NCBI GenBank assembly: GCA_035517775.1
Contig: DATIYF010000102.1
Location: forward strand, 1 to 64,000
Direction: 5' to 3'
DNA length: 64,000 bases
DNA from: DATIYF01 sp035517775
GTDB taxonomy: Bacteria; Acidobacteriota; Terriglobia; Terriglobales; Acidobacteriaceae
Shown here: piece by piece, positions 31,756-40,069 of the stretch
Layout of the letters: the number at the start of each line of letters is the position of its first letter
Numbering within the stretch: the first letter of the stretch is position 1
Notes under the pieces: model-generated
The model's database searches: none
Told to the model about the DNA's origin: nothing
What the model saw: the letters and a program-made list of their open reading frames with translations, nothing else
Translations under genes and position numbers: made by a program

Positions 31756-34179
31756 CTAATTGAGCTTTTTTTGGCCCATCAGTGTCGTGCCGGCAACCGG
31801 CGCTTCAACGGCCTCATCGGCCGTGATCTGGTAACTGGTGCCAGCGGCGGCGAAGCGGCCATTCCAATCAGAAACCCGGATGTAAAGATCCGCGGGGGCT
31901 TCGCCCCTGCCCGGCACACGTACCTGCAAACGCGAAGCCGATTGCACGCCCGGGCGGATGTCATCATTCACGCAGGCATCATCGAATGCTTCCGGCGTAG
32001 CGTCCGAGGTGCCCGGCAAGGGCAGGTGGTCATCCTCGGTGTTGCGGCAGGTCAATAGAATCCGCCCCTGGGCATCCTCCACCGCCAGAACTGAGTCCAG
32101 AGCCCCCGCACCCTCAGACTTGAGGTCGTGCACCTCGAGGGTCACCGCCGCTCCCGGACTTGCATGCAGCAGGTAGTAATCGTTCACGCGGGCGGGCTCC
32201 GTGAGGCTGCGCACGTATTCGATATGGGTCCTGCCATTCGGGTTCAGGTTCACCGCCTGCTCAATACCCTCTTTCTCCATTTGCCGCCCCGCCAGCAAAT
32301 CAAGCAGATCGTTGGTAAGCTTGCCCACAATCTCCTCTCCCTGGGGAGCGTTGATCAGGTTGTGCGCTTCACTGGGATCGCTTTGCCAGTCGTAGAGCTG
32401 ATTCCCCAACTGCTTGTGCATGATGAGGTGCCACCGCCCGGAGATGACGGATCTCATAGCGCCTTGCAGGTCGGTGGGGACAGGGAATTGCTCTTCGTGC
32501 TTCAAGTCGAGATCCAAGGCGTTGTATGACAATTCGGCCAGCGCCGTGCCGTCACTGTCCGGCAACGGGCTGGCCCACAGGTTTGCCAGCGAATCTCCGG
32601 GAAACCGCCACTGCATTTTACCCGGCAGCCAGGAACTCAGAGTAACGGGAAGAAACGAGCTGCTGACCACCCGCGCGACCCTGACCCCCGCGGGTATGTG
32701 ACCGGGATACCAGAAAATCAGCGGCACATGGATAAGGGGCCAATATAAAGATTTGCCATGCCCTGTCAGACCATGCTCGCCCAGCATCTCTCCGTGGTCG
32801 CCGACAATCACGACCAGAGTGTTTTGCCCCATACCGCGCCGTGTCAGTTCTGCCATCAGCCGGCCGATGCAATCGTCAACGTACTTTACTCCGTCGTCGT
32901 AGCGGTCCCCGCGCTGGTCTTGCCCCCATGCCGGCTTGGAGTACGAGGGCGGCCCGCCATAAGGAAAGTGAACATCAAAGTAGTTTAAGACTGCAAAAAA
33001 AGGGTGCGCTTGTGGGCTGTTCCCGATCCAATGCAGCACTTCCCGGTCAATCTCTTCTCCTCGTTTTCGGGGGGGATGGCTTTTTACCATCCACGCCTCC
33101 CCCGACCTCTCGGCATCGAAATCCAGAGCCCCGCCCACGTGCAGCCAGGCAAGCAGGCGCAAAACAATGTTGTGAGGCAGGATCCAGCGTACAAATTCGC
33201 GGCCAAAGACGGTGCGGCTCACCATATCTGCCGGTGAAAAGAAGTAATCCTCAAAATGGATGAAGCCCGGCCCAAAGCCAAGGTCACGGTCGAAATAAAC
33301 CCGATTGGCTGAGAAGGCGGCGGTACGATATCCCCTTCGTTCCAGCTCTTCTCCGATCATGGGAGACTTGATAAGTCTGCCGCCGTTCCAAAGCGGCATG
33401 GGAGGGACCCGGCCCAAGCCGTCTTCAAAGGGGTAGCTGCCCGTTAGCAGCGAGACGTGCGCCGGAAAGGTCCAGGAAGTTGCGGAAACGGCATTTTCAA
33501 ACAAAACGCCCTCGCGCGCCAGCCGATCTATATTGGGGGTAGTTTCGCGGGAGTAGCCGTATGCGGAGACATGATCGGCACGCAGCGTGTCAACGATAAT
33601 CACCAGCACGTTGGGGGAGCCGGGTTTGGCCGCCGGCAGCGCCGCCAATGCGCGGTGTTCCTGAAACCTGCGGCTGCAGGGCACAGCTATTAACACCGCA
33701 ACGAATATCGTGACCAGAACGGGCAGACTACGCCGTACTGGGCCGGCAATTGGAGCCTCATAGCGCTTCGCGCGCTGAGATAAGAATGTCCCCAGCCCTA
33801 CCGCCAACAAAAAGCAGGCGCTGTGGTAAAGGCGCCGAGGAACCAGCAGCCAGTCGTAAACCGTAAGGCTGACAAAGAAAAACACCGCGGCCTGGAACAC
33901 GGGGAGGCCGCGCCACAGCCGCGAACCCAACATGAGCCCGGCGGCAATGGAGAGAAAAACCGCTAGATCTACGAGCGGGGAAATCCACAAGATGGGCGTT
34001 GAGACGTGGATCGTCACGCCCCACTGGCGCCAATCGATTCGCTGAAACAGAAGCAATCCCAGGCCTTCAACCAAGCCGGCTGCAATTCCGAACCATGCCG
34101 CCAGCAGCAGCGGCACGAGTCTGCCTGAGGAGGTTTCCGAAGTGCTGGAATGGCGTGTCCCGGTCAGGTGTAGTCCCAT
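31756..34179 (-). CDS. Membrane-bound sulfatase-fold enzyme with threonine nucleophile (LtaS/phosphotransferase-like)
   Basis: An 807-residue protein: five to six membrane helices in the first 170 residues, then a sulfatase-fold domain (PNVLVIIVDTLRADHVSAYG) and a C-terminal beta-rich region. The segment that in sulfatases carries the formylglycine precursor (C/S-x-P-x-R) reads SWTFPAHVSLLTG, so Thr occupies the nucleophile position and no CxPxR exists. That fits a phospho-group-transferring enzyme, such as lipoteichoic-acid-synthase-like or phosphoethanolamine-transferase-like proteins, rather than a true sulfatase. Other metal positions are VVIVGDHGEMLGEHGLTGHG. It heads the operon that also encodes two more alkaline-phosphatase-superfamily enzymes. 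Confidence 0.82.
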   Translation of the reverse strand: MGLHLTGTRHSSTSETSSGRLVPLLLAAWFGIAAGLVEGLGLLLFQRIDWRQWGVTIHVSTPILWISPLVDLAVFLSIAAGLMLGSRLWRGLPVFQAAVFFFVSLTVYDWLLVPRRLYHSACFLLAVGLGTFLSQRAKRYEAPIAGPVRRSLPVLVTIFVAVLIAVPCSRRFQEHRALAALPAAKPGSPNVLVIIVDTLRADHVSAYGYSRETTPNIDRLAREGVLFENAVSATSWTFPAHVSLLTGSYPFEDGLGRVPPMPLWNGGRLIKSPMIGEELERRGYRTAAFSANRVYFDRDLGFGPGFIHFEDYFFSPADMVSRTVFGREFVRWILPHNIVLRLLAWLHVGGALDFDAERSGEAWMVKSHPPRKRGEEIDREVLHWIGNSPQAHPFFAVLNYFDVHFPYGGPPSYSKPAWGQDQRGDRYDDGVKYVDDCIGRLMAELTRRGMGQNTLVVIVGDHGEMLGEHGLTGHGKSLYWPLIHVPLIFWYPGHIPAGVRVARVVSSSFLPVTLSSWLPGKMQWRFPGDSLANLWASPLPDSDGTALAELSYNALDLDLKHEEQFPVPTDLQGAMRSVISGRWHLIMHKQLGNQLYDWQSDPSEAHNLINAPQGEEIVGKLTNDLLDLLAGRQMEKEGIEQAVNLNPNGRTHIEYVRSLTEPARVNDYYLLHASPGAAVTLEVHDLKSEGAGALDSVLAVEDAQGRILLTCRNTEDDHLPLPGTSDATPEAFDDACVNDDIRPGVQSASRLQVRVPGRGEAPADLYIRVSDWNGRFAAAGTSYQITADEAVEAPVAGTTLMGQKKLN

Positions 34180-34317
34180 TCTGGTCCCGCTCTCGGTACA
34201 GGACCGCCCGCGGGCGCGCACAAAAGTTTACATCAGGAGTTGCTTTGGCGGTGGCGGAATGAATTCCCGGCTCCGCTTGCATTGTCAGCAGTATCTGCTT
34301 GCAGGCCACCCCCTGGC

Positions 34318-35184
34318 CTAATGCGCCAAGAGAAATCCCGTGACCAGAAGAACTCCAAAGGCAATTGCATGACCCAACTCCGTCCACCCCAGGCGATGGA
34401 TGGCGAGAGGCCGCGGCTCTTGCGCCAGCCAGATCATGCCGCGCACCAGAACCGGAACAAATGCTATCAAGGTGAACCAGGGCAACAGACCAAGATAGCA
34501 GGCCAACCCGAGAACAATGGCGGCGGCCAGATGTCCGGCAACAAACGGCCAGCCGCGCGCGAGCTTTTCGTGAGGCCGCAGCTTGGCGCCGTGAATTCTC
34601 AACTGAACAAAGCTTATCTGGTTGGCCGCAAACATCCAGTTAAGCAGCCAAAGAGCGGCAGCAGTGGCGTCAACCTTACCAATGGCCACGCAGTAAGCGG
34701 CAGGAGCAGTCACAGACAATCCGGCCGCCCCAATCAACTGGGCGCTGAGCCGGGCGCTCCTGCGGAATTTGTTGATCAGCCCCTGAAGGGCAAAGGCCAG
34801 CCCGGCAGCGGCTCCCAGCCACAGGACTTGGAGGCTGCCGCCCAGCCGGAAGAGCACGGCCAATGCCGTCGCGGCCAGCGATAAGAAAGCAAGCGCGACT
34901 CGGGCTGCGATGCGTCGTTCGTCGTGAGAGGAGGCGCGCATGGGGCCGGCGCCCGACAAGCTTTCCAGCGGGGTGCGAGCCCAGAACAAGGCAATGGTGG
35001 CGATGGTGAGGGGAAGCAGGGGCAAGCCGCGGCCTGCGTGCGTCCGGCCGACGGCGATGCCCGTGGCCAGCGGCACCAGCAGAATTCCCCACGCTCCGTG
35101 CTCGCGGGGCATGATCAAGGCACGGCGCCGCGTATCAGAAACAACCGCAAGGTCCGGCCGTTCTATGGTCGCAGGTGCTTCCAT
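34318..35184 (-). CDS. YwiC-like integral membrane protein
   Basis: A 288-residue protein with about eight membrane helices and the YwiC family opening MPREHGAWGILLVPLATG (residues 25-42). The Arg-Glu-His cluster and a later HEKLARGWPF loop are conserved in the family, whose biochemical role is not established. In Bacillus subtilis ywiC lies in the nar/fnr region, so a link to anaerobic respiration is a reasonable guess. Here it follows the dihydroorotate-dehydrogenase-like and pyruvate:ferredoxin oxidoreductase genes by 36 bases, which supports the same link and a shared transcript. Confidence 0.85.
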   Translation of the reverse strand: MEAPATIERPDLAVVSDTRRRALIMPREHGAWGILLVPLATGIAVGRTHAGRGLPLLPLTIATIALFWARTPLESLSGAGPMRASSHDERRIAARVALAFLSLAATALAVLFRLGGSLQVLWLGAAAGLAFALQGLINKFRRSARLSAQLIGAAGLSVTAPAAYCVAIGKVDATAAALWLLNWMFAANQISFVQLRIHGAKLRPHEKLARGWPFVAGHLAAAIVLGLACYLGLLPWFTLIAFVPVLVRGMIWLAQEPRPLAIHRLGWTELGHAIAFGVLLVTGFLLAH

Positions 35185-35220
35185 CTTGCAGATTCGCCGG
35201 GATCTGGAATTCGAGGGCGG

Positions 35221-36249
35221 CTAGCGGTGCATACGCTCGCCGTCGCCAAAGTGCACATGCTGCATGCCCTTGACGGCGCGCATGTACTGGGCGCGCTCGA
35301 AAGCGGAAGGATCAGGGCAACGCAGCTGGCTCATACTGCCACGCATCTGGCGAACCGATTCGTACTCATGCTCCTCCATCCAGTCGCGCACTCCATGTTC
35401 GACCACGCCAAGATATCCGACTCCATTGCGCAGCAGGGCCGAGCACATCATGGTAACGCTCGCGCCGACCATGAGCAGCTTGATTACGTCCTCCGATCCA
35501 TGGAGTCCGCCGGTCGCGGCGAGGTCTGCTTTCAGCCGCCCGTATAGTATGCCAATCCAGGTCAGCGGCAGGCGCAGGGCCTGCGGAGTACTGAGCAGCA
35601 CATTGGGCTTGATCTCGAGCTCTGCCAGATCAATATCCGGCTGGTAGAAGCGATTGAACAGAACCAATGCGTTCGCGCCCGCCTTATCCAGCTTTCGCGC
35701 CATGTACGCCATGTTGCTGAAGAATGGGCTGAGCTTCACCGCCACTGGAATGGAAACGGCTGACTTCACCGCCATCACAATGTCGCGATACTGGCGTTCG
35801 ACCTCCGCGCCGGGAAGCTCGGTGTCGGTCGGCAGGAAGTAGATGTTGCACTCGAGAGCGTCGGCGCCTGCCTCTTCGATTTGCCTGGCATATTCGGTCC
35901 AACCGCCCGGGGTGGCCCCGTTGAGGCTGGCAATAATCGGGACGGACACCGCCTCCTTGGCGCGCCGGATGTGATTTAGATAGCCTTCCGGCCCCAGGCG
36001 GAATTCGCTGGCCTGAGGAAAGTAAGTCAGCGATTCCGCAAAACTCTCCGTGCCCGCGGAGAGGTGATAGTCCAGCTCCAGGCTTTCCTGGCGCAACTGC
36101 TCCTCGAAGAGCGAATAGAGCACAACTGCGGAGGCGCCCGAATCCTCAAGCCGGCGAATGCCATCGAGCTCCTGCGAAAGCGGTGACGCCGAGGCCACCA
36201 GCGGAGTGCGCAACTGCAAGCCAAGATAAGTGGTGGTCAGGTCAATCAT
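35221..36249 (-). CDS. Dihydroorotate dehydrogenase-like protein
   Basis: A 342-residue flavin-binding TIM barrel. Landmarks: LRTPLVASASPLSQELDGIR at the start, PIIASLNGATPGGW, ALECNIYFLP, IPVAVKLSPFFSNM (phosphate and flavin site) and LAATGGLHGSEDVIKLLMVG (flavin phosphate). True PyrD has a catalytic Cys or Ser in the active-site loop; here the loop cannot be matched, so it is unlikely to be the pyrimidine enzyme. GAGGAGG precedes the ATG. It lies 15 bases after the pyruvate:ferredoxin oxidoreductase gene, an arrangement I recall from several bacterial phyla, so it probably works with that enzyme or its ferredoxin pool. Confidence 0.87.
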   Translation of the reverse strand: MIDLTTTYLGLQLRTPLVASASPLSQELDGIRRLEDSGASAVVLYSLFEEQLRQESLELDYHLSAGTESFAESLTYFPQASEFRLGPEGYLNHIRRAKEAVSVPIIASLNGATPGGWTEYARQIEEAGADALECNIYFLPTDTELPGAEVERQYRDIVMAVKSAVSIPVAVKLSPFFSNMAYMARKLDKAGANALVLFNRFYQPDIDLAELEIKPNVLLSTPQALRLPLTWIGILYGRLKADLAATGGLHGSEDVIKLLMVGASVTMMCSALLRNGVGYLGVVEHGVRDWMEEHEYESVRQMRGSMSQLRCPDPSAFERAQYMRAVKGMQHVHFGDGERMHR

Positions 36250-36264
36250 GGTTCCTCCTCACAG

Positions 36265-39200
36265 TTACGACTTGCTTCCCACAAGGCTGGGTTGATCTTG
36301 GGCCGTGGAAGCAGCCGGCTGCGCCGGGCGCTCGGCTTTGGCGCCCTCTGCAACCGGCTTTCGCTGTGCCAGGTACTCGTACAGCCGGTAGCGGGTGTCG
36401 GCATCGTGCTGGGCCTCGCGCCACAGCCGCTTGGCGTCTTCCGGTCTGCTCTTGGTCAGCATCTTGAAGCGCGTTTCCATGAGCATGAAGTCCTGCACCT
36501 TGCGGGTGGGGGCGCGCGAATCCAGCATCAGCGGATTCTCGCCGGCCGCACCACGCTCGGGATGATAGCGGTAGAGCAGCCACTGGCCGGAATCTACGGC
36601 CATTTTCTGATCGCTCATGGCGGTCGTCATGTTGATGCCGTGGGCAATGCAGTGCGAATAGGCGATGATGATGCTCGGGCCGTTGTAAGCCTCCGCCTCA
36701 AGAAATGCTCTGAGCGTGTGCTCGTCCTTGGCTCCCATGGCCACGCTGGCCACATAAACATTGCCGTAGCTCATGGCCATCAGGCCAAGGTCCTTCTTGG
36801 GCGCGGGTTTGCCGCCGGCGGCAAATTTGGCGACCGCCGCGCGCGGAGTGGACTTGGAAGCCTGCCCTCCGGTGTTCGAGTACACTTCGGTATCGAGCAC
36901 CAGAATGTTGACGTTGCGGCCGCTGGCCAGCACGTGGTCCAGGCCGCCGTAACCGATGTCGTAGGCCCAGCCATCACCCCCCACGATCCAGACGCTCTTT
37001 TTCACCAGCATGTCAGCCACCGCCGAAAGCTGTCTCGCCTCCGTCGAGTCCAGGCTCTTCAGCTTTTCTTTCAGCAGGTCCACGCGCTCACGTTGCTCGA
37101 AAATTTCTGCCTCGTCTTTCTGGGGAGCAGTCACCAGCGCCGTGGCGAACTCTTCCCCGATGGATCCTGCCAGACGGCGCACCAACTCCTGTGCGTACTC
37201 GGTCTGCTTGTCAATGGAAACGCGGAAGCCCAGGCCGAATTCGGCGTTATCTTCGAAAAGAGAGTTCGACCAAGCCGGGCCGCGGCCGTCTTTGTTCTTG
37301 GCCCAGGGAGTAGTCGGCAGGTTGCCGCCGTAAATAGAGGAACATCCGGTGGCATTGGCCACCACTGCGCGATCACCGAAAAGCTGCGAGACCAGCTTGA
37401 GATAGGGCGTCTCGCCGCAGCCGGAACAGGCCCCGGAGAATTCGAACAGCGGCTCCTGGATCTGCTGCTGGCGGATCGCCCCCACTTTGATCTGGCGGCG
37501 GTCGAGTTCCGGCAGCTCGAGAAAGAATTTCCAGTTCTCGCTTTCCGCGGCGCGCAGAGGCGGCTGCGGCATCATGTTGATGGCCTTCAGCCGGGTCTCG
37601 CTCTTGTTCTTCGCCGGGCAGATATCCACGCAGATGCCGCAACCGGTGCAATCTTCGGGGGCAACTTGAATGGTAAATTTCAACCCGTGAAATTCCTTGT
37701 CGCGGGCTTCGGTGGACTTGAAGGTCTTCGGCGCACCGTCGAGATTCTTGGAGTCATAAACCTTGATGCGGATTACTGCATGCGGGCACACCATGGCGCA
37801 CTTGCCGCACTGGATGCAGACCTTCTCATCCCAGGCGGGAATTTCCAGCGCAATATTGCGCTTTTCCCATTTCGCCGTGCCGGTGGGAAAGGTTCCGTCG
37901 GGAGAAAAGGCGCTCACCGGCAGCGCGTCGCCGCGGCCGGCATAGATTTCTCCCAGCACGTTCCTCTCAAATGCCGGCGCTTCTGGCGCAAAGGGCGCCG
38001 GCATGGTGATCCGGCTTGTTGCCGCATCGGGAATCTTGACCTCAAACAAATGCGACAAGGTCTCATCCACCGCTAGCATGTTGCGCTTCACGATCTCCTC
38101 GCCCTTGCGGCCGTAAGTATCGCGAATGGATTGGCGAATGGCCTCGATCGCTTCTTCTCGCGGCAGGACCTTTGAGATCGCGAAGAAGCAGACTTGCATG
38201 ATCGTGTTCATCCGCGAGCCCATGCCGGTATCGCGCGCCACCTGGTAGGCATCTATGACATAAAACTTCGCTCGCTTTGCAAGCAGCTGTTGTTGCACTT
38301 CACGCGGCAGGTGCTCCCAGACCTCATTGGGGCCGAACGGACTGTTAAGCAGGAAAACGCCCCCCGGCACCAGCGTGCTCAGCAGGTCGTAGCGCTCCAG
38401 GAAAATCCATTGATGGCAGGCCACGAAGTTGGCCCTGGAAACCAGGTAGGAGGAGCGGATCGGCTTCGGTCCGAAGCGCAGGTGCGAAACCGTCATCGCC
38501 CCGGACTTCTTCGAGTCATAAACAAAATACCCCTGCGCGTAGTTTTCGGTATTCTCGCCGATGATTTTGATGGAATTCTTGTTCGCCCCTACGGTGCCGT
38601 CCGCTCCCAGGCCGTAGAACATGGCTCGCACTACACTTTCCGGCTCGACCGAAAATTCCGGATCGTACTTCAGGCTGCTGTGACTGACGTCGTCTTCAAT
38701 ACCGATCGTGAAGTGCTCTTTCGCTTGCGCCGCCGAGAGATTATCGAATACAGCCTTGACCATCGCCGGAGTAAATTCTTTCGAGGAAAGGCCATAGCGG
38801 CCGCCGACGATCAGCGGAGCCTGCTTCAGCTGGCCGCAGCCGTGCTTGAGCCCCTCATGGATCGCATTCACCACATCGAGATAAAGCGGCTCGCCAATCG
38901 CGCCCGACTCCTTGGTGCGGTCGAGCACGGCAATCTTGCGAACGCTGGCCGGTAAGGCCTGGAAGAAAGCCTGCACGGAAAATGGCCGGTACAAGCGGAC
39001 CTTCAGCAATCCGACCTTCTCGCCACCGGCATTGAGGTATTCGACGGTCTCTTCAGCGGCTTCGGCTCCCGATCCCATCATGATGATTACGCGCTCGGCA
39101 TCGCCTGCGCCAACATAATCAAAGAGATGGTAGGAGCGGCCCACCCTCTCGGCAAGCTTGTCCATCACTGCCTGCACCCTGGCGGGGCAGGCCTCGTAGT

Positions 39201-39903
39201 AGGGATTGCAGGCCTCGCGTATCTGGAAAAAGACATCCGGGTTCTGTGCCGTGCCCCGCAGCACCGGATGGTCCGGCGACAGCGCGCGCTGACGGTGCTC
39301 GAGTACCCGATCCATGTTGATCAGCGCCCGCATGTCATCTTCGCTCAACATTTCGATCTTGTTGACTTCGTGCGAAGTCCGGAAGCCGTCGAAGAAATGA
39401 ATGAAAGGAATGCGGGATTCGAGCGAAGCAGCGTGCGCGATCAGCGCGAAATCCATGGCTTCCTGCACCGAGTTCGAGCACAGCATGGCGTAACCCGTGG
39501 GCCGGCAAAGCATTACGTCAGAATGGTCGCCAAAGATAGAGAGCGCATGGGTGGCCAGGGTGCGGGCTGAAACATGAAAAGCCGTCGGCGTGAGCTCGCC
39601 GGCAATCTTGTTCATGTTGGGAATCATCAGCAGCAGCCCCTGGGACGCCGTGAAAGTGGTCGCCAGCGACCCGGTTTGCAGCGCCCCGTGCACCGCTCCC
39701 GCCGCCCCGCCCTCGCTTTGCATCTCGACCACGTGCGGCACGGTGCCCCAGATGTTGGGGACGCCCTCCGAAGACCATTGATCGGCCCACTCGCCCATGG
39801 TCGAGGACGGAGTAATGGGATAAATGGCAATCACTTCATTGACGCGGTAGGCGACATTGGCCACGGCTTCGTTAGCGTCCATGGTCTTGAACTTGCGCTT
39901 CAT
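36265..39903 (-). CDS. nifJ: Pyruvate:ferredoxin (flavodoxin) oxidoreductase
   Basis: A 1212-residue single-chain enzyme that converts pyruvate and CoA to acetyl-CoA and CO2 with reduction of ferredoxin or flavodoxin. Domain order is standard: N-terminal pyrimidine-binding domain (MDANEAVANVAYRVNEVIAI), gamma and CoA regions, two [4Fe-4S] ferredoxin motifs (CIQCGKCAMVCPH and CTGCGICVDICPA), a third cluster with Cys in CSGCGETPY and NATGCSSIYGG, and the thiamine-diphosphate motif GDGWAYDIGYGG to YSNTGGQ. AGGGGGG precedes the ATG. A perfect TGTGA-N6-TCACA box lies about 115 bases upstream. Presence of an oxygen-sensitive enzyme next to multihaem cytochromes suggests at least facultative anaerobic life. 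Confidence 0.95.
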   Translation of the reverse strand: MKRKFKTMDANEAVANVAYRVNEVIAIYPITPSSTMGEWADQWSSEGVPNIWGTVPHVVEMQSEGGAAGAVHGALQTGSLATTFTASQGLLLMIPNMNKIAGELTPTAFHVSARTLATHALSIFGDHSDVMLCRPTGYAMLCSNSVQEAMDFALIAHAASLESRIPFIHFFDGFRTSHEVNKIEMLSEDDMRALINMDRVLEHRQRALSPDHPVLRGTAQNPDVFFQIREACNPYYEACPARVQAVMDKLAERVGRSYHLFDYVGAGDAERVIIMMGSGAEAAEETVEYLNAGGEKVGLLKVRLYRPFSVQAFFQALPASVRKIAVLDRTKESGAIGEPLYLDVVNAIHEGLKHGCGQLKQAPLIVGGRYGLSSKEFTPAMVKAVFDNLSAAQAKEHFTIGIEDDVSHSSLKYDPEFSVEPESVVRAMFYGLGADGTVGANKNSIKIIGENTENYAQGYFVYDSKKSGAMTVSHLRFGPKPIRSSYLVSRANFVACHQWIFLERYDLLSTLVPGGVFLLNSPFGPNEVWEHLPREVQQQLLAKRAKFYVIDAYQVARDTGMGSRMNTIMQVCFFAISKVLPREEAIEAIRQSIRDTYGRKGEEIVKRNMLAVDETLSHLFEVKIPDAATSRITMPAPFAPEAPAFERNVLGEIYAGRGDALPVSAFSPDGTFPTGTAKWEKRNIALEIPAWDEKVCIQCGKCAMVCPHAVIRIKVYDSKNLDGAPKTFKSTEARDKEFHGLKFTIQVAPEDCTGCGICVDICPAKNKSETRLKAINMMPQPPLRAAESENWKFFLELPELDRRQIKVGAIRQQQIQEPLFEFSGACSGCGETPYLKLVSQLFGDRAVVANATGCSSIYGGNLPTTPWAKNKDGRGPAWSNSLFEDNAEFGLGFRVSIDKQTEYAQELVRRLAGSIGEEFATALVTAPQKDEAEIFEQRERVDLLKEKLKSLDSTEARQLSAVADMLVKKSVWIVGGDGWAYDIGYGGLDHVLASGRNVNILVLDTEVYSNTGGQASKSTPRAAVAKFAAGGKPAPKKDLGLMAMSYGNVYVASVAMGAKDEHTLRAFLEAEAYNGPSIIIAYSHCIAHGINMTTAMSDQKMAVDSGQWLLYRYHPERGAAGENPLMLDSRAPTRKVQDFMLMETRFKMLTKSRPEDAKRLWREAQHDADTRYRLYEYLAQRKPVAEGAKAERPAQPAASTAQDQPSLVGSKS

Positions 39904-40014
39904 GAAACCCCCCTGTACTCGGCGGCCATCCTGGCTCTTTCACCCCATCGGCAGCGTACAGCTCCATAATGCCTACAGCCGCAGGGAATGTCGGGAATTC
40001 AATTCACAGGGGTA

Positions 40015-40030
40015 TGTGACGGGCGTCACA
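40015..40030. promoter_or_regulatory. Perfect Crp/Fnr-type box TGTGA-CGGGCG-TCACA before nifJ
   Basis: Full match to the TGTGA-N6-TCACA pattern, in the gap between the Pat-like gene and nifJ, centred about 119 bases upstream of the nifJ start. The regulator is likely the Crp/Fnr protein encoded 4 kb away, whose recognition helix carries RETVSR. Confidence 0.6.
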
Positions 40031-40069
40031 AGGCGTTTTCCGAAGTGGGAAAGCAGAATCCCGGCGGGA

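Noticed and set aside
31756..34179. True formylglycine arylsulfatase
   Set aside because: The C/S-x-P-x-R motif is missing; Thr occupies the nucleophile place in SWTFPAHVSLLTG.
35221..36249. Pyrimidine-pathway dihydroorotate dehydrogenase (pyrD)
   Set aside because: Flavin-site motifs match the fold, but the catalytic loop does not, and the operon partner is pyruvate:ferredoxin oxidoreductase.
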